Source of the DNA: Micrasema longulum
Taxonomy: Eukaryota; Arthropoda; Insecta; Trichoptera; Brachycentridae
Length of the DNA: 64,000 bases
Assembly: GCA_022494885.1 (NCBI GenBank)
Contig: JAGVSM010001209.1
Span: forward strand, 124,001-188,000
Reading direction: 5' to 3'
Part shown: positions 22,240-32,815 of the stretch, in pieces
How the letters are laid out: each line of letters starts with the position of its first letter
Numbering within the stretch: position 1 is the first letter of the stretch
Translations under genes and position numbers: made by a program
Notes under the pieces: model-generated
Told to the model about the DNA's origin: nothing
What the model saw: only the letters and a program-made list of their open reading frames with translations
Database searches by the model: none

Positions 22240-22332
22240 ATTTCAACAAAGATGAAGAACACTTTAGAGAAGGTAATATAGAATTATATGTATCTACAGG
22301 GCTTATGACCTGTCATTGGCTGGTTTGTGGAA
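22240..22332 (+). mobile_element. Family C copy, left part
   Basis: The start TTTCAACAAAGATGAAGAAC and the core ACAGGGCTTATGACCTGTCA and TTGGCTGGTTT are present. It ends abruptly before the GTGGCCAC part. Confidence 0.7.
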
Positions 22333-22671
22333 CATTCTTTATTATTTATATAGCACAGATTGGCGAAATAGTAGAAATTAATTAAAAATTATCACGATTA
22401 GGTATATTAATGTAGTTTATTCTACTTGAATATATCCAAGATTAATAAGTAGCATTTAATAAAGATAAGTAATAATCGTACTGTATCGATTCCAATCAAA
22501 GGTTAATAAATTATGTATGAGATTTAAATGAGTTTAATCGAATGAGGTACTTTAAAAATAATCGATTCAATAGATTGACGAATGCATATTTAAAAGGAAG
22601 TATCACGATTTAAAATCAACAGAAAAATATTTTGATTTCCATACCTTTTTTTTTTAAATATTATATTTTTG

Positions 22672-22815
22672 ATTTACCCAAATATTTTCATTTCTGATTT
22701 CCAACGAGTTGTAAATAACTCACTATTAGAAAATAGGAACCAAGTTGTGAAAGAGTGGATATCGAAGCTCATACCTCTGGTCTGCGAATTAATACTAGTT
22801 AAGGGACCGCAAACC
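22672..22815 (-). mobile_element. tRNA-related SINE (S2)
   Basis: Read on plus, it shows ACGAGTTGTAAATAACTCAC, TATTAGAAAATAGGAACC and TCTGGTCTGCGAATTAATAC. These correspond on the minus strand to the S2 head, the link region and the 3' body. A stretch of degenerate head is retained. Confidence 0.6.
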
Positions 22816-23339
22816 ATATTTATATATTTTTATATTTATTTTTTTAAGTAATCTTATATTACAAGTATTAGTATGTGAACAAATATTTACAATTACTTTA
22901 ATTGCAAATATACTTACATCATCTTACAGTAAACATAACATTTATTTTTAAATTAATTTAAACTCTTTTTATTTTTTATACATTCAGGCATCTCTTTATA
23001 CATTTTCAAACATTTGTGCGATTTTGAAATTCTGTTTTTTTTTATAAATCCAACAAATTGAGTTAAAATTTTGAAAAACACAAATAAAGAATAAGAAAAT
23101 TCATTCCCAAATTATTATGAATACACGCCATAACGGTAGTTTTAATAGTTTTGATAAATGGCGACATTAAGCGTATGATTTTTAAATTATTTTTTTTGCT
23201 CGATAGAAAAATAGATTTAAATAAATTATTTTATTTTATTTATTTAACTATTTTATAATGTATAGATGTTCCTTGCTTCAGATTCCGACTAGCTAGGAAA
23301 TTCCTGTGTTTAGGCAGGATCTTCTTTTTTACGTGTGCT

Positions 23340-23430
23340 TTTTTTATACCCAAATATTTCGATTTTCTGGACATTTTCAATTAGTTGTAAATAACTCACT
23401 AATAGAAAATGGGAATCAATTTATGTTTTT
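23340..23430 (-). mobile_element. SINE S2, 3' part
   Basis: TTAGTTGTAAATAACTCACT and AATAGAAAATGGGAATCAAT match the S2 body at 22672-22815 and 34640-34805. The tRNA-like head is absent. Confidence 0.6.
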
Positions 23431-23779
23431 TTTTTTATATATTGATATACTTATATTACGTTTGATGTTTGCAAACTTTAAAAAACATTCAGTGGCACAC
23501 TCGTGACGTATTAATTCCACATTCCCCTAAGTTAGTAACATAAGGAGGAAAATCGTATTAAATTATGTGAATCACTTTATGGTACTGGGTGAGGCATTTA
23601 ACGGGAATTTTATCTTACGAATCATTACTATAAGGAATAAAATCCAATGAGTGACAGCAGCTCGTAAATTATACAAGACAACCTTAAGGACTGCGAAAAA
23701 TTCGTTTGGTACCTCGTGATTCGATATATATGTATATATATATGCATATATTTTAATTATTATCTTTTGTATTTGAATT

Positions 23780-24055
23780 TATTTCAACAAAGAGGGACAA
23801 CATTTTTGAGAAGGGAATATGGCAGTCTAGGCATTTACAGGGCTTATGATCCGTCATTGGCTTGTTTAAGTGGCCACTTTACACACTGTGTAACATTCAC
23901 CATTCTGCCCATGTTTGAACATCCACATTTCTTCAACTCTTCCATCTGTTGACTTTTGTGAAGTAAAAGAGCTAAAACCTTTATCACGTGGGTGAGATTC
24001 AACCGGCTGAACCAAATCACCTACTAGGCAACGCCTGAAAACAATTTTCCAATTT
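23780..24055 (+). mobile_element. Family C copy, long form
   Basis: One of the most complete copies: TTTCAACAAAGAGGGACAAC start, core GGCTTATGATCCGTCATTGG, GTGGCCACTTTACACACTGT, ATTCTGCCCATGTTTGAACA, TCCATCTGTTGACTTTTGTG, and a right part with GGGTGAGATTCAACCGGCTG and TACTAGGCAACGCCTGAAAA. The 54965-55170 copy has the same right part. Confidence 0.75.
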
Positions 24056-24109
24056 TTATACTACTTCTATTACCAGGTAGTTAATTTAACTTTTTTTTAT
24101 TTAATTTAA

Positions 24110-24265
24110 CTGTTTATTTTTCCATACACATATTATTTACAAATAAATATAATTACAAAAATACACTTTAGAAAAATACATCTTAAAATTAAGCTATAAC
24201 ATGAATTGGATAAAAATGCCCACAATGACTTCAGCGTCTGAGCGTGGGCCATTCCTTTTTTAATT
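24110..24265 (+). repeat. Interspersed repeat family E
   Basis: TATTATTTACAAATAAATAT and AAAAATACATCTTAAAATT correspond closely to 50105-50186. The following ATGCCCACAATGACTTCAGC has no second copy that I could find. Probably a LINE 3' UTR. Confidence 0.4.
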
Positions 24266-24364
24266 ATTAAAAAGTTAATAGCATATATATATATGGTATG
24301 ACATGATTATCAAAAAAAAAAAAAGAAAAGGAAAAGAAAAACTAAATTAACATGTAACATAACA

Positions 24365-24430
24365 TGTTTGAATATGTCTAAATGCTTGCAGACTGGCTGG
24401 ATTTCCTCCCTAGGGAGTTATTCATATTTA
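24365..24430 (+). mobile_element. Family C flank fragment
   Basis: TGCTTGCAGACTGGCTGGAT and CCTAGGGAGTTATT match the flank seen in reverse at 20460-20540. Confidence 0.5.
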
Positions 24431-24534
24431 AATTGTAAATGTCTTGACTTCCAAGAAGGAATTCTTACAAATGTTATGCCTTTCTGTTGAAATAAATTTA
24501 AAAATTATCTTTTGATTATTTTAACAATATACAT

Positions 24535-24605
24535 AAGAGGTAAAACATAGTATTAAAAAATAATAATTACATAGCAATGAAATACATATTAATGGCCTAT
24601 GCCTT
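24535..24605 (+). repeat. Interspersed repeat (family E2)
   Basis: It shares AATTACATAGCAATGAAATA and CATATTAAT with 31765-31795. Confidence 0.5.
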
Positions 24606-25559
24606 TTAGTAAATACCTTATCATATATGAGGGTACTACTTACAAACCCGACCAAATCCAATATTTAAAAAAGTGAGATATTAATTTGACCTTGTTCAGA
24701 ATACATTTTTTTTACAATAATTTTTACATTGTCAGTTGAAAATGCGGCTTAATTTGTCAGACTTGACTTTTAAACTATCGGCATTGTTTCAAACATGGCC
24801 ACCTTTACTAAAGTATTGTAAAGTTGGTAATGTATATATATTTTTTTTTTATTTCACCACTGTTTCTTGAAATAATCATGCGTATGTCATCACTGTTTAC
24901 GTATAAAATATTTACTGATTATAATTTTAAAAAAAGAGTTGAAAATAAGTTGAAGTTAAGAATTGTATCAGTTTTTTGTGATTTGCTCAAAATAAAGAAA
25001 GATGGATTTTGCCGGGTTTGCAATTAGTACCCTCATATGCACATTGTAATGGGTGGTTGTGTTGTATTTTACATTTAAATAAAATATAGGAAACAAAAAT
25101 AAGAATGCTTAAAAATACGGTGAAAGTAAAAGCGGCATTCACAAGTATGAAATACATTTTATTAAAAACGCAATCTCTTTGCTCCATTAAAAGTTTAGAG
25201 CAGCTATTATTCAGATAAAGCTCTAAACAAACGCATAAATGGATTATCTCATTATTTAAGCACAGATGCTGTTAATTATTCAAAACTCGGAGGAGATCTG
25301 TGTTAACTGGATTTGAATATTCATGGGACCAAGTACCCAATACTCTGGGGGTAAATATGGGTGAATGAGTTTCAACGGAAAATTCAAGAGAAATGTATAA
25401 ATAAAGTTGATGTCATATAAAAACAAATAAAAAACTATAAAAATCATAAAAAGAGGTAATTAACTCAAAACGTATTTTGTTTGTGTTTATCTGTATTCAA
25501 AACTCGGTAAAAATATTTTATACATTAGTATTTATAATCTGGTTTTTAACATACTACCT

Positions 25560-25690
25560 GCATACACTTTCTTAAGCCACATCGAAACATTACAATGTAA
25601 CAAAGTTGGATGAAAGATATTCCTTTTAGCAACAAGCTCGCCAAGTTGCATGTATTTTTGTAATTGAAGTTTAAATAAATAAATACAAAT
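25560..25690 (+). mobile_element. LINE 3' terminus (J5 type) with AAAT tail
   Basis: TTTTAGCAACAAGCTCGCCA followed by AGTTGCATGTATTTTTG and AATAAATAAATA parallels the J5 end at 28760-28810 (GGCAATAAGCCCGCC). Only the untranslated end survives. Confidence 0.5.
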
Positions 25691-25717
25691 ATGTGTTAGG
25701 GTTCTTTGTTTACAGTT

Positions 25718-25968
25718 TCATCATCATTATCATTTACCTTGCCGCATCTAATGGTGAAAAGGGCACTGCATTGGTATACCAATCGCTGCTTATCTTGATC
25801 GTTTTTGTTACATGAAGGTAATATGATCAGTCTTACGCCAAAAACCTAAGGGATTATGAAATAATATAGTGTAAAAACACCTTTTTAAAACTAATATTTC
25901 ATGTCAATCGAACCCTAGACCTCTCGTTTGGTAGACAAACACGCTGACCACTACACCACGAGACCGAT
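25718..25968 (-). mobile_element. tRNA-derived SINE (S1), near full length
   Basis: Read on minus: head GGTCTCGTGGTGTAGTGGTC (box A), GGTCTAGGGTTCGATTGAC (box B), body with AGGTGTTTTTACACTATATT, GATCATATTACCTTCATGTA and CCAATGCAGTGCCC, and a tail of GATGATGA. The layout is the same as 26747-27022. Box A and box B are about 35-45 bases apart, as in tRNA genes, but the body and tail show it is a SINE. Confidence 0.8.
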
Positions 25969-26529
25969 TGTTAATAGTTTACACAACATTAAAAATGTCT
26001 TTATGAAAACGTTTATTTATTTCTTTCAAAACGAACATAGAGTTCATACAATATATTTTTTAAAAACGTGAATTAAAATCAAATTACCAATTAATATTTT
26101 CAGAACACATAATTTGATCATCAATGGCATGGTATGAAATAAGATAAATCATCATTTTATTGATTAGCGAGACGCTGCATGAGAGTAGGTACCTACCTAG
26201 TAAATTTAATGAATTAGTTTTATGATGATGACTGTGAAACAAAAAAAGTAATCATCGCTTACATAAATTTTGATAAACACAAATGAAAAATAATCTAATT
26301 CACCGTATAGTCACTACTCAAAGTATTAATAAACGCCACAGGACAGTTTGTTCCTAAATTAGTTTTTGTAGAAATATAAAAAGATTGTTAAATAAAAACA
26401 CTATTTTATTTCCTTATTAAAAATTACCTAACATTTTAATAAATAAAATAAAAACAAGTTTGTTGGGTTTTAATAGTTCTTCATCATTTTTTGTTTGCAA
26501 TCAATGATACTATAAGTAAATTGATTTAA

Positions 26530-26745
26530 TTAACAATATTGTTATGTCCAAATTTTTGTCGACATTGTTGACAAAAGTGAATTTAGCCCCTAGAGAGTTT
26601 ATCAAGATTTACAAATATTATATTTTACCAAGTATGTAGAACTTTAGGCATTTACGGAGCTTACAACTATAGATTAACATATTTACATAATCACTTAAAG
26701 CACTTTGTTACTTTAACAATTCTGCCGATGTTTTGACATCATTTG
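26530..26745 (+). mobile_element. Family C copy, strongly diverged
   Basis: GTCCAAATTTTTGTCGACAT flank, then AGGCATTTACGGAGCTTACA and AATTCTGCCGATGTTTTGAC keep the order of the family with many substitutions. It abuts the S1 SINE that follows. Confidence 0.5.
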
Positions 26746-26746
26746 T

Positions 26747-27022
26747 CGGCCTTGTAGTGTAGTAGTCAGCGCATTAGCTTACGCGGCAAGAGGTTTTGGG
26801 TTTAATTCGTGACATGGTTGGCATGAAATATTTATTTAAAAAGGTGTTTTTACACTAGAATATTTCATAGTCCCTGGACTGGTACCTAAAGCGATGTGAT
26901 AAAACTGATCATCTTACCTACGTGTAACAAAAAATATCAAGATATACTGCGATTGGTGTACCAATGTAGTGCCCTATGCACCATTAGGTGCAGAATGGGA
27001 ACTATGGTGATGATGATTTTAC
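26747..27022 (+). mobile_element. tRNA-derived SINE (S1), full length
   Basis: Head CCTTGTAGTGTAGTAGTCAG (box A) with GGTTTTGGGTTTAATTCGTG (box B). Body with AAAAGGTGTTTTTACACTAG, CTGATCATCTTACCTACGTG and TTGGTGTACCAATGTAGTGC. The end TGGTGATGATGATT is the tail. The ORF at 26896-27090 overlaps the body and is not a gene. This is the reference copy for the other S1 calls. Confidence 0.85.
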
Positions 27023-27104
27023 ATACACGTTTTTTTCGCTTCTTAGATCTTTTGACTATTGAGAACATAACAGCTGAAATCTACTCTTAGATATTTTTCA
27101 ACAG

Positions 27105-27235
27105 AGATGGAGTTGTTGATCAGAGATGAAAAGATTGTTCATCTTGCCTACATGTATCAAATAACAATGAACAAGATACGCTACGTTTAGAGCAGCACTG
27201 CACCTTTGGATGCAAATAAGAGGAAAAGGAAAATT
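27105..27235 (+). mobile_element. SINE S1, 3' part
   Basis: GTTCATCTTGCCTACATGTA followed by CAAGATACGC and GCACTGCACCTTTGGATGC match the S1 body. It lies only about 80 bases after the full-length copy in the same orientation. Confidence 0.55.
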
Positions 27236-27239
27236 CCTT

Positions 27240-28329
27240 TTGTGACTTAATTCTTTAAATACGTGCTGCTGTTGCATTTATAACGCAGAAGGTGTATAAT
27301 TTCATAATAATTTATTCGAAGTAAATGTCGAATCAATAAATAAACCGTCGGTAATAAATATTTTACTTCAGGTGAGCTAAGTAATATCTCCTCCACTATC
27401 ACTTAGTTCTAGGCTGTCATCCATCACAATTCTACCACAGTTATCCCCCTACTAAAACTTCCAACTAGTAAGGGGCAAATCCTAATGAAAAAATCGAATA
27501 ATTCATAATCGTAATCAGTTATGAAAATATCTGTTTGATCTTTTTTTTCCTAGTCGGTCCGTAATGACTAAGAATCTTGACAATCGCGTAGTATCAAGAA
27601 TGCAGGGCAATTTTTTTTCCTGGCTCATTTTCGGAATCTCCAGATTTTCAAAATGATAACCGATTATCGCGACAATTTAATTACAATAACAAAACTTTTT
27701 TTTTGTTTTTTTTTAAACTATTTTTTGGAACAGCCCCATATTTTTTATATCCGATTGTTCTGCTTTACCGGTCGTAATCGTGATTATTTTATTAACTCAA
27801 TAAAAAAATAAGGTACACATATTAAAGCTAGTTAAAAGAATCGCTGATCACCGAAATTCTGCAAACTAATCCCCCGCATTTTAACCAGAATTTAAGAATC
27901 GATTATTTCAACGGTTCCGACTTTGGAAATAATAGCTTTTCTTAATATTTTTATTTATTAAAATCATTTTTAAGTATCGATAATTCCAATCATCCATACG
28001 CTATATAACTGCAAAGACGTTTGGTAATCTTCCAAATGAAAATATTATCAACCACTTAATATCAAATCATTTCGCACGCAAACTTATAAACAGGGACTAG
28101 AATTTCAACCATCCGTTCGCTTTGAAGCTGCAGAATATACAGTAATCTAGCCGTTGTTTGTAATTTTATTTTTATTTTAAATGTACTCCCATAAGTTTTA
28201 TACAACTCATTTAGGGACACAACATTGTAACATAAAAGGTAAAACAAGTCAGAAATAATAATACAAAAAGTATAAAAATATAACAACAGATTGATTATTA
28301 CTAACAAACATAATTTCGTCATTTACTCA
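27240..28329. other. Unique interval, nothing assigned
   Basis: No repeat was recognised. Positions 27280-27500 are of moderate complexity. The minus ORF at 28062-28322 has no motif. Confidence 0.4.
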
Positions 28330-28850
28330 CAGAAGAAACGCTCCTTACGCTCCTATATACCTGCCTAAAAAATTTCAACGCTGATCAGTTCATGGTTTAC
28401 CTCTTCGTTTAAATTCTCAAGGCACTCTCTTAATACCCATCCACAATTCCTCTTTATTCTCTAACTCATTTAGTGTCCATGCGGCTCGACTGTGGAATCA
28501 TCTCCCATCCACCATCAAAGATGTTACTACATTATCACGTCTGAAGAAACATCTCCTTTCTCTTCCTTAATCTCTCCTCCTTTCCTTTTTCTTCTCTTTT
28601 TCTTTTTTCCATTGAGTAATAGTTTTAATTTAAGGTAATTTATAAACAAATATGTTTCTTTCTATTTTTATAAATCTTTAGCTTTTTAATCTTTTTTTTC
28701 TATTAAATATGTTCTGTAACTTGAATTATAAAAATAAAACTTTTATTTTATTGGTTGGTTGGAAGAAATTGCCATTTGGCAATAAGCCCGCCAATTTACA
28801 AATAACATTATGTACAAAAAGTAAAATAAAATAAAATAAAGAAAATCAGT
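28330..28850 (+). pseudogene. Jockey/CR1-like LINE 3' end (J5)
   Basis: In two frames: an upstream relic, then IPIHNSSLYSNSFSVHAARL and WNHLPSTIKDVTTLSRLKKH followed by LLSLP and a stop near 28570. This is a textbook C-terminus of non-LTR reverse transcriptases (asparagine-serine-phenylalanine...WN.LP...SL..FK). The 3' UTR is pyrimidine-rich and ends with TTGCCATTTGGCAATAAGCC and CGCCAATTTAC. The same end is found at 39797-40105 and 34825-35040. A second LINE follows at once. Confidence 0.75.
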
Positions 28851-28869
28851 AACATGGAGACAAAATAAA

Positions 28870-29270
28870 CATTTATTATACGTACAAGGTTTTCCCAGAA
28901 CACGAATTATGTCATATTCAAAACCCGTACGACTTTTGCTCAGAAACTTCACTTCTTTATCGCACCGAGAGTGTTCAATATTTTGGAAGAGTGTAATAAG
29001 CTCCCAAGGACAAAAACTATTTTCAAGAAAGGAGTTAAGGACTGGATTTTTCTCAGTGGGAGGGATTTGAGTGAGAAACTCCTTGATAATTTTCCGAAAT
29101 TTCGAGTTTTCTGTTTACCATATTGATGTGCCAAATATTTATTTTTTAATGTTGTTATTCTGATCCTATACAATATTTGTGATGATATACTCATGTGTCA
29201 GACTTTTAGTCCCGTGGAGTGTCTCAAATAATGTGTAATAAACTGCCCTTAAGTAAATAAACTATCGCCT
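28870..29270 (+). pseudogene. Jockey/CR1-like LINE 3' end (J2)
   Basis: The plus frame reads PRVFNILEECNKLPRTKTIF, then KKGVKDWIFLSGRDLSEKLL and a stop at 29124. The same ending occurs on the minus strand at 42982-43090, where it joins a longer coding part. The minus ORFs at 28743 and 28949 are antisense shadows of this and the previous feature. The untranslated end with GTGATGATATACTCATGTGT also recurs at 42905. Confidence 0.75.
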
Positions 29271-29329
29271 TCCACAAACCACCTCAATTAGGCGTGCACT
29301 GATTTTATTTATTTATTTCTATACGCTCT

Positions 29330-29412
29330 GTAGCCGCATGACGTTGGTATATTTATCGAACAGCGCCCTTGAGGTGATGTTTACAAAACGGTGTTAAAAA
29401 AAATATCCATAA
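29330..29412 (+). repeat. LINE 3'-terminal GCGCC block
   Basis: CAGCGCCCTTGAGGTGATGT with ACGGTGTTAAAAAAAAT matches the terminal block of J3 at 10553-10632. No coding relic is attached. Confidence 0.55.
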
Positions 29413-29439
29413 TGATAAAAATAATAAATATGCTTAACA

Positions 29440-29700
29440 ACAATATTTTAAGTTTGTCCAAATTTTCGTAGACAAGGACTGGATGTAACTCCCTGGGGGC
29501 TATTAATAAAAACATTTTACAACAGAGATGAAGAAATGTTCAAATATGGGCAGAATGGTGAATGTAACAAAGTGTGTAAAATGGCCACTTGAACCATCCA
29601 ACGACAGGTCATAAGCCCTGTAGATGCCTAGACTTCTATATTACCTTCTCTAAAATGTCTTTCATCTCTATTGTAATTTGTAAAATATGTTTAATTATTA
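29440..29700 (-). mobile_element. Family C copy with clear terminal inverted repeats
   Basis: TTACAACAGAGATGAAGAAA at 29520 and TTTCATCTCTATTGTAATTT at about 29657 are inverted ends of a roughly 160-bp core in minus orientation (CACTTGAACCATCCAACGAC, AGGTCATAAGCCCTGTAGAT). The plus-oriented flank (AAGGACTGGATGTAACTCCC) lies before it. This copy shows most simply that the core is bounded by inverted repeats. Confidence 0.75.
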
Positions 29701-29704
29701 AATT

Positions 29705-31079
29705 AAAATAACCAGTTTTACGCATCACTACTTCGAACCATCCACCCTAACAAAGCTTGTAATATAATTTTATTGATGACCGAAACTCTGTTCGTTTCTT
29801 TTCGTGCAGGTTCGGATATTGAAAAATGCCGTCTCGCTCATTCATTTCACATCTGAGGATTGATTTATGGGGGAAAATCAAAGAAAACAATATGGTGCAG
29901 TCTTTCAATACAAACGTGTAAGCGGTTTACAAGCGCCGTGAGTTATTGCATTTTGGATTTCTTCGGGAAAATGTATCTGATTTCCAAAGCATGATTGAAA
30001 ACTAATTTCAAGCATTTTATTGCAAAACGGAAAATATCCATAGAAATTTATTCCATATATTACAAATGTGGATTCAAAATGGCATAAAAAGGGGGTTTTT
30101 GAAATGAATTTTTCTTATTCTCTATTTTTAATTGTTTGTTGTCCTGTTTATGTGTGTAATCACCTGTGTAATTTTTAATTTAATTATATATTCGCCCAAT
30201 GGGCATTTTTAAGGACATATTTATGCATAGAAAATTATTATAAAACAAAGTAGAGAGATACAGTGGTATATAGTAGACTAGATGGGAGTGATAGCGGGAG
30301 AGAGGTGGTTATAATTTAATTTGATTCAGTGATCGTATGAAAGAAGACAACTTGTTATCAAGAAATCAAGACTAGTATGTTTGTTGGCAGACCTAAGAAT
30401 TCTGAGCATAGGGGAATGAAAACCATAGCTAGTTCTATTGTTATTGGTATGACATTAAACAACGCCGTGGTGGACATTTGACTGACATTTTCTTTAAAAC
30501 AACAAATATTTTTTAAAATGACAAAAAATATTTGTTTTATGTCAAATAAAAATTGTTTTATTTTTTAAGTTCAAAGTTCATTAATAAAATTACTCTTATT
30601 AAATGACCATTTACTGACTCTGTTGTGTCAATCAATTTTTCCGGGTGTACAATAAAATTTTAGTGAAATTATCAAATTGTTTTTTTTTATTTTAATTATC
30701 TTACATTTCAGTTATGATTATATTTTTCGCGATCTGGCAACATTACGCGGCAACTTCATGCGTGTGCGTGGCGAAAGTGGGGCAAAGTGGGTTTTTTTGT
30801 AAACAGTTTGATATATTCAAATATGATTCTACGTTTTTTGGACTATTCTAAATTCTATGTCTTTCCTATTCTGTAGTAATGTTAGCCAGAAACAAAATTT
30901 ACAAAATTAAAGAGAAGGCAAAATTATATTTTATTCAACAAAACAAATGGAACAGAGATATATAAAATTACAATACCTAGAAAGTTATATATGAATAATC
31001 ACAAAAATACTCATTATAAAGAAAAACACTCAAAACTTTGATAAAACATAATTATTAATTAAAATTGAATAAATTATAT
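29705..31079. other. Unique interval; one short palindrome
   Basis: A splice-acceptor-like CTTTTCGTGCAG ends at 29809 but no convincing exon follows. At 30501-30536 AACAAATATTTTTT is repeated inverted around an 8-base loop. Otherwise nothing was recognised. Confidence 0.35.
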
Positions 31080-31445
31080 CTTGGGCGTGCGGTGGTTTGA
31101 CTTTGTAAAGAATGAATTAATGAGAGAACGGATGCAGCAAACTACGGTGACAACTGGAGGACAACGTCCAGCGGAGGCGATACGATTGGCTAGGCCATAA
31201 ATATACCGCGGATGCCTCCTGAGAATCTTAACCACGCTTGCCTACTTTACAAGGCATTAAGTTCTCGACGTCTTGAACGTCCACTGCTGACAGTTGGCAG
31301 TTTATGTCAGAACTTCGGGACGGGAACTTGAGTTGGCAGGACGCAAAAGAGTTGGCAGTCGAAGGAGATGCATGGAGGCTCTTTGCGGATACCATATGCT
31401 CCAACTAGGGAGCGGACATGGAATGACGACGATAAGATTATATTA
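31080..31445 (+). pseudogene. RTE-like LINE 3' end (LINE-D), longer copy
   Basis: The segment starts with GVRWFDFVKNELMRERMQQT, a 'RW-D-V-..D/E-M' block of LINE C-termini. It then has a CGGATGCCTCCTGAGAATCT stretch shared with 1585-1605, and in a third frame the end ELAVEGDAWRLFADTICSN. The order matches the copy at 1565-1812, but this one begins earlier. At least two frameshifts are needed to follow the protein. It stops just 20 bases before the inverted-repeat element at 31467. Confidence 0.6.
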
Positions 31446-31734
31446 TAAATTTATTTGACATACTATATCGCGGGGTATTTGTCAAAACTAGGTAACTTCA
31501 AAATCAGCATTTATTAGTTACCTACTAAAAACACATTTTTTAATATTCATCTTCCATGAATGCCACAAATAACCAAATAATCATTCAGTAATTAACACTT
31601 CGAGGATTGGCCGTATACACATAGAATTTACCCTGCTCATTTTTGTAAAATTTCATGCTTTGTGAAGGGTTTCTTAAAAGTGTCATAATTATGAAAATAC
31701 TGAGTTTATTTTTATTTGATTTTTTTTTTTTACA

Positions 31735-31870
31735 ATTAACACAAGTGATAAAACAGAGCATTTAAAAAATAAAGCATAATTACATAGCAATGAAATACAT
31801 ATTAATATTAAAAATAGTAAACAAAAAAATCCCACAAAGGCATGGCCTGTTCGTGGGTATACAAGAAAAT
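31735..31870 (+). repeat. Interspersed repeat (family E2) inside the family G insert
   Basis: AATTACATAGCAATGAAATA matches 24575, and CCCACAAAGGCATGGCCTGT with CGTGGGTATAC matches 53880-53915. It is probably a LINE 3' UTR fragment. Confidence 0.5.
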
Positions 31871-32434
31871 GTTAATGAATTTTTGCTCCTATAATAAATA
31901 ACGGACAGTTATAATTTTTGTATAACATAAGAAAAAAAATGTAAAATATTTTTTGGAAAATATTATATGGCGTTTTTTTTTGTAATTAAAACAGGAAATA
32001 AAAATATTTTTAAAAAAAAAATACAAAAATATTCCTTATTATTAAAGGGCAACAAAATAAATCATAGAAAAAAAGAGTTCATGTCTTTAGTTTGAATCCA
32101 GGAAAGTGCATGTTTTTTAAAAGAAGGAAATTTTTGATAGTTTGGAATCAATGAAATATTATCAGTAAAAAAAGAATTATAAAATTTTTAGGCCAATAAA
32201 ATATGATCTATTTGAATTGCATGTAAATAAATTTTGGTTCTTAAATATATATTTTAAACATCTAAAACAATATTTTGTCTCAGGTCTCATCAATTAAAAT
32301 CAAATAAAACTTTTTGTATTTATTTGAAACAATTTACAAAGTCATTTTTGTAAGCAAATTTTGGCAACATTGGCCTTTTTGGAGAGCCACATTGCAATGA
32401 TCGCACATACACAGAGTCTCACTACTTTGTTGTG

Positions 32435-32662
32435 CTTTGTGTATCCCGGAGCCGTGTAAACAAGTGATTTTAATAACCACGCGTTGTGTCTCGGTCCCGT
32501 GTTTTCACGTAGTTTACAAGCAGCAAAATAGTACTAATAAAAGTCACAAGATGTCAATAAAATGCACTTTTTTAGACAGCTGGTAAACCACGTGAAAACA
32601 CGGGACCGGGACACAACGCGTGGTTATATAATCATGTGTTTACACGGCTCCGGGATACAAAG
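32435..32662. repeat. GC-rich foldback with about 80-bp arms
   Basis: The left arm 32435-32517 (TATCCCGGAGCCGTGTAAAC, AACCACGCGTTGTGTC, CCCGTGTTTTCACGT) is the reverse complement of 32583-32662 with a few mismatches and a 2-base indel. The 65-base centre is unrelated AT-rich sequence. It contrasts sharply in base composition with the surrounding DNA and lies inside the insert of the family G element. Confidence 0.85.
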
Positions 32663-32815
32663 TGTTGAGATTAAGTGTTTATTATATTACGATGATTTGA
32701 ATGGATGACTTGTCCGTTTGTTGCATTCTTAATGAGGATAAAAAAATATGTTTTTAGTTAGTAACTAACAAACGCTGATTTAGAAGTTACCAAGTTGTAG
32801 TAATTTCCTCGCGAT

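Larger units (their letters stand above)
31467..32815. mobile_element. Family G inverted-repeat element, long copy with insert
   Basis: The left end TCGCGGGGTATTTGTCAAAA continues through GGTAACTTCAAAATCAGCAT and TTATTAGTTACCTACTAAAA. The right end, reverse complemented, is TCGCGAGGAAATTACTACAA followed by GGTAACTTCTAAATCAGCGT. The short copy at 39550-39793 has the same ends and the same short interior. In this copy the interior is opened near 31590-32690 and filled with about 1.1 kb of AT-rich DNA and a GC-rich foldback. No transposase ORF was found. Confidence 0.75.
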
